A stretch of DNA of 64,000 nt, from assembly GCA_031417395.1 (NCBI GenBank), contig JANOVM010000059.1, positions 29,559 through 93,558 on the forward strand, read 5' to 3'. Shown one piece after another: positions 35,588 through 44,453 of this stretch. Source of the DNA: JADKIH01 sp031417395 (lineage in GTDB: Bacteria; Bacteroidota; Bacteroidia; AKYH767-A; 2013-40CM-41-45). How positions within the stretch are numbered: the first letter of the stretch is position 1; each line of letters begins with the position of its first letter. The notes below the pieces were generated by a model, which saw only the letters and a list, made by a program, of their open reading frames with translations, was not told where the DNA came from and ran no database searches. The position numbers and the translations under genes are program-made.

Positions 35588-35889
35588 CGTATATTTTGTC
35601 CCTTACGGGACGGAGGGGTCTGTACTGATTCGGTCTTACCGAGATTATGTACTTAACGGGAAGGAGGGGGTTTGCATTGTTCCGTTTACCGATATTTTGT
35701 CCCTACGGGACTGATTGGGTTTGTATGTAACTGTACTTACCGAGATTTCGTCCGTTACGGGATGGAGTGGGTTTGCATTGTTCGGTTACCGATATTTTGT
35801 CCCTACGGGACTGATTGGATTTGTACGGATTCGGTCTTACCGAGATTTCGTCCTTATGGGACGGAATGGATTAGTATGGATATGTTCCA
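35588..35889. repeat. Tandem array of six ~50-bp hairpin units, ~100-bp higher-order period
   Basis: Each unit contains a variant of ATTTTGTCCCTACGGGAC, in which GTCCC and GGGAC can pair around TAC, followed by a G/T-rich spacer (for example TGATTGGGTTTGTA). Units begin near 35590, 35641, 35691, 35742, 35791 and 35842. Units alternate between a GATATTTTGTCC and a GAGATTTCGTCC form; like forms recur at 100-101 bp. The array ends at the stop codon of the metallo-beta-lactamase gene. Short frames inside it are repeat translations, not genes. Confidence 0.9.
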
Positions 35890-37269
35890 TCATAAAATAA
35901 TCTCAGCTGTCTGAAATAATTCCGGAATATTACTATCCCAGCCGTACACTTCCTTTATTTTATCTTTTAATCCATCGAGGCCTTCTTTTTCTCCATGAAT
36001 AAGAAAAATATATTCAGGCTTGTTTTTAAGTGATGACATCCATTTAATAAGCTCGTCCTGGTCAGCATGAGCAGAAAGTCCATTGATGTTTTCAATAGAT
36101 GCTTTAACAGTATAATATTTTCCCTGCAGTTTTATTTTTTCAGCGCCTTCAAGCAGACTTCTTCCGCGGGTTCCTTCTGCCTGGTAGCCTACAAGCATAA
36201 TGGTCGTATTGGGATCGCCAAGACCATATTTAAAATAGGTGAGTACACGTCCTCCGGAAGCCATGCCGCTTCCTGCAATAACGATCTTTGCTTGCTGACT
36301 CTTGGCAAGCTTGAATGTTTCTTCTACCGATTGAATAGAAATAAAATATGTAAACATTTCCCTGCAATCTTCCGCTGTAAGCTTGTGCCATTTAAGGTTG
36401 TGAAGAAAAACATCTGTTACATTTTTCCCCATCGGACTGTCGAGATAAATTGGAATATCCGGAATAGAATTATTTTTTCTGAGCTGCCATAAAATATACA
36501 TGAGCAATTGTGTCCGTTCAACAGCAAAACTTGGAATAATGATTGTGCCTTTTGCCTGCGCTGCATTTTTAATAATTCTTGTAAGCTCCTCTTCTGCATT
36601 TTTTTTATGAAGCCTGTTGCCGTAGGTAGACTCAATAAAAAGAACATCTGCCTGTTCAGGTTTTTCGGGAGTTAACATCAGAGGGTCCTGTTCCCTTCCA
36701 ATATCGCCGGAAAAAACAATAACTTTTTCTCCGATTTTCAATTCAATAAAAGTGGCTCCCAGTATGTGACCGTTGTAACGAAAACGAAACTTGACATTTT
36801 CAAATAGGTCATTCCATTCATTCAAAGGCTTTGTATTAAAATGCGGCATAGTATCCTGGACATTTTTTAGATCATACAAAGGCACAGCAGGCTTATGTTT
36901 TGAATACCCTTCTTCATTTGCCTGTCGTGCATCTTCTTCCTGTATCCTTGCACTGTCTTCCAGGATAATTTTAGCTATCTCTTGTGTAGGTTCCGTTGAA
37001 AATATTTTTCCTGCAAAACCTTCTTTAACCAACAAAGGTAAATAACCTACGTGATCCAGGTGACCATGCGTAAGTAAAACAAATTCTATGGAAGAAGCAT
37101 CCATGGGAAGTTTGTCCCAATTTTTTAATCTAAGTTCTTTCAAGCCCTGAAAAAGCCCGCAGTCGATTAAAATTTTTCTCCCTGAAATTGTTAATAGAAA
37201 TTTCGATCCTGTTACAGTACCTGCTGCTCCAAGAAATTGTATAGTGACGGATGTTTGTGCAGATGCCAT
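35890..37269 (-). CDS. Metallo-beta-lactamase/beta-CASP RNase-like protein
   Basis: 459 residues. The MBL domain carries H68-G-H70-L-D72-H73, zinc ligand NGHILGA and SGDIGRE. The beta-CASP and RMMBL parts follow: FIESTYGNRLH, PSFAVERTQLLMY, SGMASGGRV, GYQAEGTRGR and LSAHADQDEL. This is the bacterial/archaeal CPSF-like nuclease family that acts on RNA, possibly in mRNA turnover. Cytosolic. Its start lies 22 bases downstream of the ATP-cone/Mrr gene, so the two are probably one operon. The gene's 3' end touches the tandem repeat array. Confidence 0.93.
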   Translation of the reverse strand: MASAQTSVTIQFLGAAGTVTGSKFLLTISGRKILIDCGLFQGLKELRLKNWDKLPMDASSIEFVLLTHGHLDHVGYLPLLVKEGFAGKIFSTEPTQEIAKIILEDSARIQEEDARQANEEGYSKHKPAVPLYDLKNVQDTMPHFNTKPLNEWNDLFENVKFRFRYNGHILGATFIELKIGEKVIVFSGDIGREQDPLMLTPEKPEQADVLFIESTYGNRLHKKNAEEELTRIIKNAAQAKGTIIIPSFAVERTQLLMYILWQLRKNNSIPDIPIYLDSPMGKNVTDVFLHNLKWHKLTAEDCREMFTYFISIQSVEETFKLAKSQQAKIVIAGSGMASGGRVLTYFKYGLGDPNTTIMLVGYQAEGTRGRSLLEGAEKIKLQGKYYTVKASIENINGLSAHADQDELIKWMSSLKNKPEYIFLIHGEKEGLDGLKDKIKEVYGWDSNIPELFQTAEIIL

Positions 37270-37291
37270 AAAAAATATTTTTAAAGTAATA

Positions 37292-38146
37292 CTATTGTTT
37301 CAGCTTATTGGGCGCTCCCTTGCAAATTGAGCGCACTTCATTCATGATCAAATTAATTCTTGATTCAGAAACAGACAAGGAAGAAAGTAAAGAAGGATCA
37401 TTGTTGATTTCCCGGCACAAAACGATTTTTTTATCAAGTAATTTTTGTTTTTCTGATTTAGTTAAAGTAGTCAGACACGTCAGCGGATACAAACCGGAAG
37501 AATCGATTTGATCACGCAAACTTTCCTTGTGCGGAAAGTCCCATCCAACCAAATGAAGATTCTCGCACAATCCGTATTGAATAGCATCAGCGGTAAATTT
37601 AGTATTGGTTACAACCCACCCCTGATGAAACTTCGATCCGTTTCCGGGAACTTCAATCCACTTCTTCTCTACATCTTTAAACCTGGAATGAATATAAAGT
37701 GGAATCTTCACATCACAATTTATTCCGGTGGCATTGTGAAATTTGCATTCAATCATAAACTTCATATTACCTTTCTCGGCAATAACATCAATTTCATGAT
37801 TAACACAATGACCTTTTACAATCTCACCTACTTTAACAGAATATCCCTGATACTTTAATATTTCAGCAAAATATTTTTCGAACGGAAAACCTGTTGGTCC
37901 AAGTTCCATAATGGCATTTTTCAATCTATATTTTGCTGCCTGGGGTTTCGAAAATTTCTTAAGAAGCTTAAAAGCAAGCTGATAAATTTGTTTTGTTGAC
38001 ATTCCATCATACAGCTGCTCCTCAATTTCTGAAATAACATTTTCAGTAACTTCTTCTGAGGCTCCTGAACGCAGAAGCGACTCTCGCAGCTTGGAAGTTG
38101 AAAAAGGAACAAGTATTCCTGAAGCCTTTTTTATATTTGTACTCAT
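37292..38146 (-). CDS. ATP-cone plus Mrr-like restriction endonuclease domain protein
   Basis: 284 residues. Residues about 8-88 form an ATP-cone, a nucleotide-sensing module (VPFSTSKLRESLLRSGAS). Residues about 88-215 form a PD-(D/E)xK nuclease with E90, D120 and E133-C-K135 (HEIDVIAEKGNMKFMIECK). The coupling suggests a nuclease controlled by ATP/dATP level. It is encoded without a methyltransferase and in front of the beta-CASP gene, so a nucleic-acid turnover or stress role is as likely as restriction. Divergent from the histidine kinase gene. Confidence 0.82.
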   Translation of the reverse strand: MSTNIKKASGILVPFSTSKLRESLLRSGASEEVTENVISEIEEQLYDGMSTKQIYQLAFKLLKKFSKPQAAKYRLKNAIMELGPTGFPFEKYFAEILKYQGYSVKVGEIVKGHCVNHEIDVIAEKGNMKFMIECKFHNATGINCDVKIPLYIHSRFKDVEKKWIEVPGNGSKFHQGWVVTNTKFTADAIQYGLCENLHLVGWDFPHKESLRDQIDSSGLYPLTCLTTLTKSEKQKLLDKKIVLCREINNDPSLLSSLSVSESRINLIMNEVRSICKGAPNKLKQ

Positions 38147-38171
38147 ACGTAATGCAAATTTGGTAAATAAC

Positions 38172-38183
38172 TGAGTACTTTCA
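38172..38183. promoter_or_regulatory. Weak TGA-N6-TCA site between nuclease and kinase genes
   Basis: TGAGTACTTTCA fits the outer TGA/TCA halves but lacks the inner T-A bases. It is 35 bases upstream of the kinase start, so autoregulation by the encoded Crp-type regulator is possible. Chance occurrence cannot be excluded. Confidence 0.35.
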
Positions 38184-38217
38184 TATCTATTTCAATTAAA
38201 TTTAGATAAATTTACAA

Positions 38218-39438
38218 ATGGTTAAATTTGCCGACGAAAATATTATACCCGTTGAAATGAAGGACCAGGAAAGTATGGAAGCCCTTTTTCTTTACGCTAC
38301 AGAAGGAATTGTAGTCGTAGATGATAAAGGTGAAATTTTGCGAATAAACCCCAGTGCAGAAAAACTGTTTGGTTATGAAAAAAAGGAAGTTGTAGGAAAA
38401 AAAGTTGAGGTTCTTGTACCCTCACGTTACTTAAAGTCACATTCTGAACACCGTCAGAATTATAACCATAATCCGCATGCCAGATCTATGGGTCTGGGTC
38501 TTGATCTTTTTGGAAGGAAAAAAGATGGAACAGAATTCCCAATTGAAATAAGCTTAAGCCCTTATTCAACACCTGAAGGTAAATTTATTTTCGCTTTCAT
38601 TGTTGACATCAGTTTAAGAAAAATGGCTGAAGAAAGACTTAAAAATTATTCCTCAGAATTAGAAAAACAAGTTAAAAACAGGACATTAATTCTTGAAGAA
38701 GCCATTGTTGAGCTTAAAAAAATAAAAAAAGAATTGAATGAATCTCTGGAGAAAGAAAGAGAATTGAATGAACTGAAATCACGTTTCGTATCCATGGCAT
38801 CACATGAATTTCGAACTCCTCTTGCTACAATTCTTTCTTCATTATCGCTTGTTACCAAGTATGGTGAGCTCAAAGAAAAAGAAAAACAAAATAAACATAT
38901 TGCCAGGATTAAGACTTCAGTATCGGATCTAACCGACATCTTAAATGATTTCCTTTCTGTTAGTAAACTTGAGGAAGGAAAAATGGAATGTAAACCCGAA
39001 CATTTTAATCTGCCCGAATACATAACTGAAATAGTGTCTAACCTGCAGCCATTAACAAAAAATGATCAAAAGATAAATTATAATCACTCGGGCAAAAGAG
39101 AAGTTTTTCTTGACAAAAATTTTCTAAAAAATATTTTATTTAACCTTGTCTCCAATGCACAGAAGTTTTCTCTAGAGGGAAAGTCCATTAATATATTAAC
39201 CTGGTTTTCCGGCTCAGAACTTACGCTGGAAGTGGAAGATCATGGAATTGGGATTTCCATTGAAGATCAAAAACATCTTTTTCAACGCTTTTTCAGAGGG
39301 AACAATGTCTCCCATATTCAAGGAACCGGTCTCGGATTAAACATTGTAGCCAAATACGTTGAATTAATGAATGGCTCAATCGAATTTGAAAGTATTGAAG
39401 GAAAAGGAACTACATTTACCATTAAATTCACCCAATGA
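38218..39438 (+). CDS. PAS-domain sensor histidine kinase (soluble)
   Basis: 406 residues without membrane segments. A PAS domain (about 18-140) with INPSAEKLFGYEKKEVVGK is followed by a coiled coil (about 140-185). The HisKA domain has H196 in MASHEFRTPLATI, and the ATPase has NILFNLVSNAQKFS, VEDHGIGI and GTGLGLNIVAKYV. The ELNEL/SEKLFGY PAS type resembles FixL-like sensors, but the heme-binding histidine cannot be assigned safely. It phosphorylates the next gene product, a regulator whose ATG overlaps this stop codon. This pair sits centrally among stress and cbb3 genes. Confidence 0.92.
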   Translation: MVKFADENIIPVEMKDQESMEALFLYATEGIVVVDDKGEILRINPSAEKLFGYEKKEVVGKKVEVLVPSRYLKSHSEHRQNYNHNPHARSMGLGLDLFGRKKDGTEFPIEISLSPYSTPEGKFIFAFIVDISLRKMAEERLKNYSSELEKQVKNRTLILEEAIVELKKIKKELNESLEKERELNELKSRFVSMASHEFRTPLATILSSLSLVTKYGELKEKEKQNKHIARIKTSVSDLTDILNDFLSVSKLEEGKMECKPEHFNLPEYITEIVSNLQPLTKNDQKINYNHSGKREVFLDKNFLKNILFNLVSNAQKFSLEGKSINILTWFSGSELTLEVEDHGIGISIEDQKHLFQRFFRGNNVSHIQGTGLGLNIVAKYVELMNGSIEFESIEGKGTTFTIKFTQ

Positions 39439-40493
39439 AAAAAATTCTATTAATTGAAGACAACACTGAAATGCGTGAGAATACTGCAGAGATTCTTGAA
39501 CTTGCCAACTACAGTGTATTTACAGCTAAAAACGGAAAAGAAGGGGTTGAAATTGCACAAAAAGAAAATCCTGATTTAATCATTTGTGACATAATGATGC
39601 CTGTACTTGATGGCTATGGTGTGCTGCACATGCTTTCTAAAAATCAAAAAACATCAGGTATACCCTTTATTTTCCTTACTGCAAAAGCCGAGCGTTCCGA
39701 TATGAGAAAAGGAATGGAAATGGGAGCTGACGACTATTTAACAAAACCATTTGACGATATTGAACTGCTCAATGCCATTGAAAGCCGTTTGAAGAAAAAC
39801 GATGCTATTAAAAAAGAGTTTTCTAAAAGCCTTGATGGTCTTAATGAATTTCTGTCAAATGCTAAAGGGCTTGAAAGCCTGAAGCAATTGTCTTCCGAAA
39901 GAGAAATTCGAAAGTATGCTAAAAAAGAAAATATTTACAAAGAAAGTAATTTTCCAAAAGGGATTTTCTTTATCAACAAGGGAAAAGTAAAGTCCTATAA
40001 AACACATGACCTTGGGAAAGAGCTTATAACCGGGCTTCACAAAGAAGGTGACTTTTTCGGCTACCTTGCTTTAATGGATGAAACTGAATACAATGATTCG
40101 GCAGAAGCTTTAGATGAAAGTGAAATTTGTTTTATTCCCAAAGAAGATTTCTTTTCACTGGTTTATAATAATGCTGAAGTTTCAAGGAAGTTCATCAAAA
40201 TACTTTCCGATAATCTGACTGAAAGAGAAGATCAACTACTTAAACTGGCATATAATTCCGTAAGGAAAAGAGTTGCTGAAGCTTTAATTAGTCTTCAAAA
40301 CCGCTATAAGAAAGAAAATGAAAAGCAGTTCAGCATGAATGTTTCACGCGAAGATATTGCAAATCTTGCCGGCACAGCGACAGAGACAACCATTCGCACT
40401 CTTAGCGATTTCAAGGATGAAAAGTTAATTGAAATTAAAGGCGGCACCATTTCTATTATTGACTTTGACAAACTCATTCACTTAAGAAACTAG
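39435..40493 (+). CDS. Response regulator fused to cNMP-binding and Crp-type HTH domains
   Basis: 352 residues in three parts. REC 1-125 has phospho-acceptor D52 (IICDIMMPVLDG) and K in LTKPFDD. A cNMP-binding/effector domain covers about 150-265 (FPKGIFFINKGKVKSYKT, GDFFGYLAL). A Crp/FNR-type winged HTH covers about 270-345 (SREDIANLAGTATETTIRTL). The recognition helix keeps the glutamate that in CRP and FNR reads TGA half-sites. Start ATG overlaps the kinase stop. It is the prime candidate to bind the TGA-N6-TCA palindromes across the block. No oxygen-sensing cysteine cluster is visible, so the signal probably comes through phosphorylation. Confidence 0.92.
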   Translation: MKKILLIEDNTEMRENTAEILELANYSVFTAKNGKEGVEIAQKENPDLIICDIMMPVLDGYGVLHMLSKNQKTSGIPFIFLTAKAERSDMRKGMEMGADDYLTKPFDDIELLNAIESRLKKNDAIKKEFSKSLDGLNEFLSNAKGLESLKQLSSEREIRKYAKKENIYKESNFPKGIFFINKGKVKSYKTHDLGKELITGLHKEGDFFGYLALMDETEYNDSAEALDESEICFIPKEDFFSLVYNNAEVSRKFIKILSDNLTEREDQLLKLAYNSVRKRVAEALISLQNRYKKENEKQFSMNVSREDIANLAGTATETTIRTLSDFKDEKLIEIKGGTISIIDFDKLIHLRN

Positions 40494-40875
40494 TCATAGA
40501 ATAAGCTATAGTTATTCGACAGGTCGGCCGAGCAAAATAAAAGCACCCTTTGCGCACTTGGCGGTTGACTTTAGCGGACTTTGCGGTTAAATCCGACATT
40601 AAATAATTTACTATAATTTTTTCGAAGAATAAACCATAAAACCTCCCGCTTAAATTTAAGAATTGTAATTCCATTTTGTATTAAAAAGAAACAGTCGGAT
40701 TTTAACCACAGAGAACTTTATAGTTAAACACAAGCCCTTTTAAACTATTAACATTTTTATCCTTTCAGCAAGGGTGATCTTTATCATCTATTTTTCTGAT
40801 ATTCCTCATAATCGCTGTTTTTTGAAACTTTTATTATTGCCAAATACTATTAATAAATAGTTTGTTGCATTTACA
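40494..40875. other. 382-base intergenic region with repeat-like fragments
   Basis: Downstream of the regulator lie GCGCACTTGGCGG and GGACTTTGCGGTTAAATCCGAC. GTCGGATTTTAACCACAGAG follows at 40694, which is a near-perfect inverse of 40585-40597. These resemble dispersed non-coding repeat fragments. An FNR/CRP-like site lies at 40775-40786. No gene is seen. Confidence 0.55.
40775..40786. promoter_or_regulatory. Perfect TGATCTTTATCA site upstream of the OsmC/CcoI operon
   Basis: A TGAT-N4-ATCA palindrome 89 bases before the ATG at 40876. No good TAnnTTTG box is found at the 36.5-nt distance seen elsewhere, so the promoter position is unclear, but the palindrome is exact. Confidence 0.6.
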
Positions 40876-41283
40876 ATGACGATTACCATAAACGATAAAA
40901 AGAAGATTTTCGAAATTCAAAAAGAATTCAACGATCTGTTTCCCTATTTGCAAATTCAATTCTTCACTAAGCCTCATAAACCGGGAGGTCTGTCGCCAAA
41001 AAACCAAATGGTCGATACACAAAAAATCTTAGGCGAATGTCGCACCATTCATACCAAAGGATCAATAATAATAAGCCCCACTCAGTCTGTAAAAACACTT
41101 GAACAAAGTTTTCAAAATGTATTTGGACTTTCCGTTCAGGTTTTCAGGAAGTCAGGAAAAGTATGGCTGGAAACAAATGTTACTGACGACTGGACACTGG
41201 AAGAACAAAACAAAGAAGGTCAGGCACTCTCACGAATCGTAAAAAAAGACAGACCCGATGATTTTCACCTTTCGGAAGATTAA
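40876..41283 (+). CDS. Conserved-type hypothetical protein, first of the copper ATPase operon
   Basis: 135 residues, cytosolic, no cysteine pairs for metal. A mixed alpha/beta fold contains LFPYLQIQFFTK, KGSIIISPTQSVKTLEQSFQ and VFGLSVQVFRKSGKVWLETN. The tail is acidic. Function not recognised. Position ahead of OsmC and the CcoI ATPase, plus an FNR/CRP-like site upstream, suggests a role in redox or low-oxygen stress. Confidence 0.6.
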   Translation: MTITINDKKKIFEIQKEFNDLFPYLQIQFFTKPHKPGGLSPKNQMVDTQKILGECRTIHTKGSIIISPTQSVKTLEQSFQNVFGLSVQVFRKSGKVWLETNVTDDWTLEEQNKEGQALSRIVKKDRPDDFHLSED

Positions 41284-41306
41284 AATATTTATAAAATCAA
41301 ATTGAC

Positions 41307-41750
41307 ATGGAAACAATTACTCAAATTCACACCTTCGATGTAAACCTCAATTGGGACAATAAAACAGCTAATGGAATTGCTTCATCCGGCGTTCGTACAC
41401 CGATGATTTTTGGACCGCCACCTGAATTTGGAGGAACCGCTGTAACATGGTCTCCTGAGCATCTGCTGGCAACCTCTGTTGCTTCCTGCTACATGACAAC
41501 ATTGATTTACTTTTCAAAATTACTCAAAGTCAATATTCTTAATTTCAGCATTAGTTGCAAGGTCGAGTTCACTAAAAAAGAAATCGGATTTGAAGCCAGC
41601 AGGTTTACCCTTAATCCTATTATTCGACTTCAACACGATCCCGGACAATCTGTGTGTGATAACCTTCTCGCAAAGGCAAAAAAATATTGCTTTATAAGTA
41701 ATTCTATAAAAGGAGAAGTAGTGGTGAACCCCACTATTGTAAACGATTAA
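41307..41750 (+). CDS. OsmC/Ohr-family peroxide-reducing protein
   Basis: 147 residues. The catalytic cysteine pair fits OsmC: C61 in LLATSVASCYMTTL and C128 in KAKKYCFISNSI. The motif GGTAVTWSPEHLLA precedes the first cysteine. Members reduce organic or fatty-acid hydroperoxides with thiol partners. Encoded 23 bases after the unknown gene and 24 bases before CcoI, so it should be made together with the copper pump of the terminal oxidase. Confidence 0.88.
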   Translation: METITQIHTFDVNLNWDNKTANGIASSGVRTPMIFGPPPEFGGTAVTWSPEHLLATSVASCYMTTLIYFSKLLKVNILNFSISCKVEFTKKEIGFEASRFTLNPIIRLQHDPGQSVCDNLLAKAKKYCFISNSIKGEVVVNPTIVND

Positions 41751-41774
41751 TCTAATTTTAAATAGCAGCAGTTA

Positions 41775-44192
41775 ATGAGTATAAAAAAGGAACCTGATGT
41801 AAAAGAGTTGTTAAGTTGTTACCATTGCGGAAATGATTGTGATAATTCACCGATCCATTTCGATGAAAAAATATTTTGCTGTGAGGGTTGCAGTTTGGTG
41901 TACGACATTCTGAAAGAAAACAATCTGTGCACTTATTATAATTTCAATAACAGCCCGGGAACATCTCAAAAAAAATCAACATATAAAGAGCAATTCGCTT
42001 ACCTCGACGATGAAAAAATTAAAAATAAACTCGTTCGATTTACCAATGGAAAAATAACTTCAATTACATTCTACTTACCACAGATTCATTGCAGCAGCTG
42101 TATCTGGCTTTTAGAAAATTTAAACAGGATCAATCCTGCAATAATTAAATCGCTAGTTAATTTCAACAGAAAAGAAGCTACCCTGACCTATATTGAAGAA
42201 AAAGTATCGTTGCGTCAGCTGGTTGAAATGCTCTCCATGATAGGCTATGAACCTTCTATTAACCTTAACGACAGTGAAGAAAAAAAGAACTCGGGTGATA
42301 AAAAAACTACTGCATATAAAATAGGAATAGCGGGATTTTGTTTTGGCAATATTATGCTATTCAGTTTCCCGGAATATTTTTCTTCCGGCAGCTACACAGG
42401 TGATGGATTTAAAGGAGTTTTCAGCTATCTCAATTTTGCCCTTTCTCTGCCTGTTTTCTTTTATTGCAGCAGTCAGTTTTTCGTTTCTGCGGCCAACAGT
42501 CTGAAACAGAAATTCCTCAATATTGATGTTCCTATTGCATTGGGTATTTTGGTCATGTTCCTGAGAAGTTCTTATGAAATAATCAGCGGAACCGGAGCGG
42601 GTTATATGGATACCATGGCCGGGCTTGTATTCTTTATGCTCATTGGCAGGGCTTTTCAGAATAAGACTTATGAAACCATTTCTTTCGAGCGAGATTATAA
42701 ATCGTTCTTCCCTATATCGGTAATGATTAAAAAGAATAATAATGAAACTTCAATTCCGGTTTCTGATCTTGAAATTGGGAACAGGATTATTATTCGGAAT
42801 GAAGAGCTCATTCCTGCTGATTCCGTTTTGATAAAAGGGGACGCCAATATAGACTATAGCTTTGTAACAGGAGAGTCGATGCCGGTTTTAGTATGGGAAG
42901 GACAATTAATTTATGCAGGAGGAAAACAACTTGGAACTTCTCTGGAATTAGAGGTTGTAAAAAATGTATCCCAAAGTTACCTTACCCAGCTCTGGAATAG
43001 CAGCGAATACAAAAACAAAAATGAAGAAAGCAGTTTCCGGCAGCTTGTTAATAGGATAAGTCACTATTTCACCATTGCTTTAATAGCGATTGCTTTGGCT
43101 TCACTTGGGTGGTGGGTTTCTCAAAACGATTTGGCCAAAGGACTCAATGCTTTTACTGCTGTATTGATAATTGCATGTCCGTGTGCTTTAGCAATCTCTT
43201 CTCCTTTTACCTTAGGAAACATACTCCGCAGTTTTGGAAGAAATAAGTTTTATCTGAAGAACTATTCCGTTGTTGAAAAACTGGCAAAAGTAGATTCAAT
43301 TGTATTTGATAAAACAGGGACGCTAACAAAAACAAATTCTTCTCAAATCTCCTTCACCGGCAAAATTCTCAATCCCGAAGAAAAGAAAATGGTGCGCTCA
43401 CTGGTGCATCATTCTTCGCACCCATTAAGCAGAATGCTTGATGAAAAACTAAACGATGTTTCTGCAATAAAATCTGAGAACTACTATGAAATCCCCGGCA
43501 AGGGAATTCAAGCAAATGTATTTGAGGTTCCAATAAAAATTGGCTCAGCGGAATTTGTTGGAGTCAAAACTACCCCTGATACTTCCTCGGTAAAAATATA
43601 CGTATCGTTTGATTCGAAAATCAGAGGATATTTTTCCATTAACAATGAATATCGCCAGGGAATTGAAATCTTAGTTGGTAAACTTAAGCAATCAGGATAT
43701 GATTTAACAGTACTTTCCGGCGATCACGATGGTGAAAAAAATAATCTGGAAACAATATTCGGCAGAGAAGTAAGCACTCACTTTAATCAAACTCCGGCTG
43801 ATAAGCTTCGTTTCATTCAGGCATTGCAGGCACAAAATAAAAATGTATTAATGATTGGCGATGGACTTAACGATGCGGGAGCCTTAAAGCAAAGTGATGT
43901 TGGAATTACCATTTCCGACAACATAAATAATTTTTCACCCGCCTGCGATGGAATCCTGAATGCATCTTCCTTCGATTCTCTTCCGGGAATTTTAAAAATT
44001 TCGGAAGCAAGTCACAGGATTATTCTCGGAAGCTTTGCCATTGCTCTACTTTATAATATCGTTGGCTTATTCTTCGCTGTTAGCGGCACCCTATCGCCTA
44101 TTATTGCAGCTATACTTATGCCAATAAGCGCTGTAACAATTATATCCTTCACAACAGGCCTATCCAATTGGTATGCCCAAAGAAAATTATGA
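41775..44192 (+). CDS. ccoI: Copper-transporting P1B-type ATPase for cbb3 oxidase assembly
   Basis: 805 residues. The N-terminus has a cysteine-rich zinc-ribbon-like part (CYHCGNDC, FCCEGCSLVY), then a heavy-metal-associated domain with CSSC at about 96-99 (HCSSCIWLLENLN). Membrane helices follow with the ion-channel CPC at 468-470 (IACPCALAIS). The phosphorylated D512 lies in DKTGTLTKTN, and the hinge is GDGLNDAGALKQSD. This architecture is that of CopA2/FixI/CcoI, which exports copper to the periplasm for the CuB site of cbb3 oxidase. The cbb3 genes follow directly, supporting the assignment. Confidence 0.93.
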   Translation: MSIKKEPDVKELLSCYHCGNDCDNSPIHFDEKIFCCEGCSLVYDILKENNLCTYYNFNNSPGTSQKKSTYKEQFAYLDDEKIKNKLVRFTNGKITSITFYLPQIHCSSCIWLLENLNRINPAIIKSLVNFNRKEATLTYIEEKVSLRQLVEMLSMIGYEPSINLNDSEEKKNSGDKKTTAYKIGIAGFCFGNIMLFSFPEYFSSGSYTGDGFKGVFSYLNFALSLPVFFYCSSQFFVSAANSLKQKFLNIDVPIALGILVMFLRSSYEIISGTGAGYMDTMAGLVFFMLIGRAFQNKTYETISFERDYKSFFPISVMIKKNNNETSIPVSDLEIGNRIIIRNEELIPADSVLIKGDANIDYSFVTGESMPVLVWEGQLIYAGGKQLGTSLELEVVKNVSQSYLTQLWNSSEYKNKNEESSFRQLVNRISHYFTIALIAIALASLGWWVSQNDLAKGLNAFTAVLIIACPCALAISSPFTLGNILRSFGRNKFYLKNYSVVEKLAKVDSIVFDKTGTLTKTNSSQISFTGKILNPEEKKMVRSLVHHSSHPLSRMLDEKLNDVSAIKSENYYEIPGKGIQANVFEVPIKIGSAEFVGVKTTPDTSSVKIYVSFDSKIRGYFSINNEYRQGIEILVGKLKQSGYDLTVLSGDHDGEKNNLETIFGREVSTHFNQTPADKLRFIQALQAQNKNVLMIGDGLNDAGALKQSDVGITISDNINNFSPACDGILNASSFDSLPGILKISEASHRIILGSFAIALLYNIVGLFFAVSGTLSPIIAAILMPISAVTIISFTTGLSNWYAQRKL

Positions 44193-44210
44193 TAAATATC
44201 AGTTAAAATT

Positions 44211-44253
44211 TGATCAAGGTCATATTACGTATGCTTACCCAAAAATAGATTTG
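44211..44253 (+). promoter_or_regulatory. Promoter of the cbb3 operon with TGATCAAGGTCA site
   Basis: TGATCAAGGTCA (44211-44222) precedes a perfect TAGATTTG (TAnnTTTG) box at 44246-44253. The centre of the site is 36.5 nt before the final G of the box. This spacing corresponds to a class II activator. ccoS starts at 44268. Confidence 0.75.
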
Positions 44254-44267
44254 TCGCGTAATAAATC

Positions 44268-44453
44268 ATGAGCATAATTATCCTATTAATAATATTTAGT
44301 TTGATACTGGCAGTTGGTTTTCTCATTGCTTTTATCTGGAGCGTCAGAACCAATCAGATGGAAGATGATTACACACCTTCAGTCCGAATATTATTTGATA
44401 ATGAACTAATAGAAAAAAAAGATAAACAAGAACATACCAACACAGACATATGA
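44268..44453 (+). CDS. ccoS: cbb3-type cytochrome oxidase assembly protein CcoS
   Basis: 61 residues. A single N-terminal membrane helix (about 2-25) is followed by WSVRTNQMEDDYTPSVRILFDNEL, the conserved CcoS core. The protein helps insert cofactors into the oxidase. It overlaps ccoNO by 4 bases (ATGA). It is the first gene behind the activator-type promoter. Confidence 0.92.
   Translation: MSIIILLIIFSLILAVGFLIAFIWSVRTNQMEDDYTPSVRILFDNELIEKKDKQEHTNTDI

Noticed and set aside
35588..35889. CRISPR array
   Set aside because: The whole ~50-bp unit is repeated, spacers are not unique, and no cas genes are present.
35672..35914. Short plus-strand frames inside the hairpin repeat array
   Set aside because: Their sequences are translations of the 50-bp repeat units (repeating Y-R-D-F-V and Y-F-V-P-T-G-L-I) and have no gene context.
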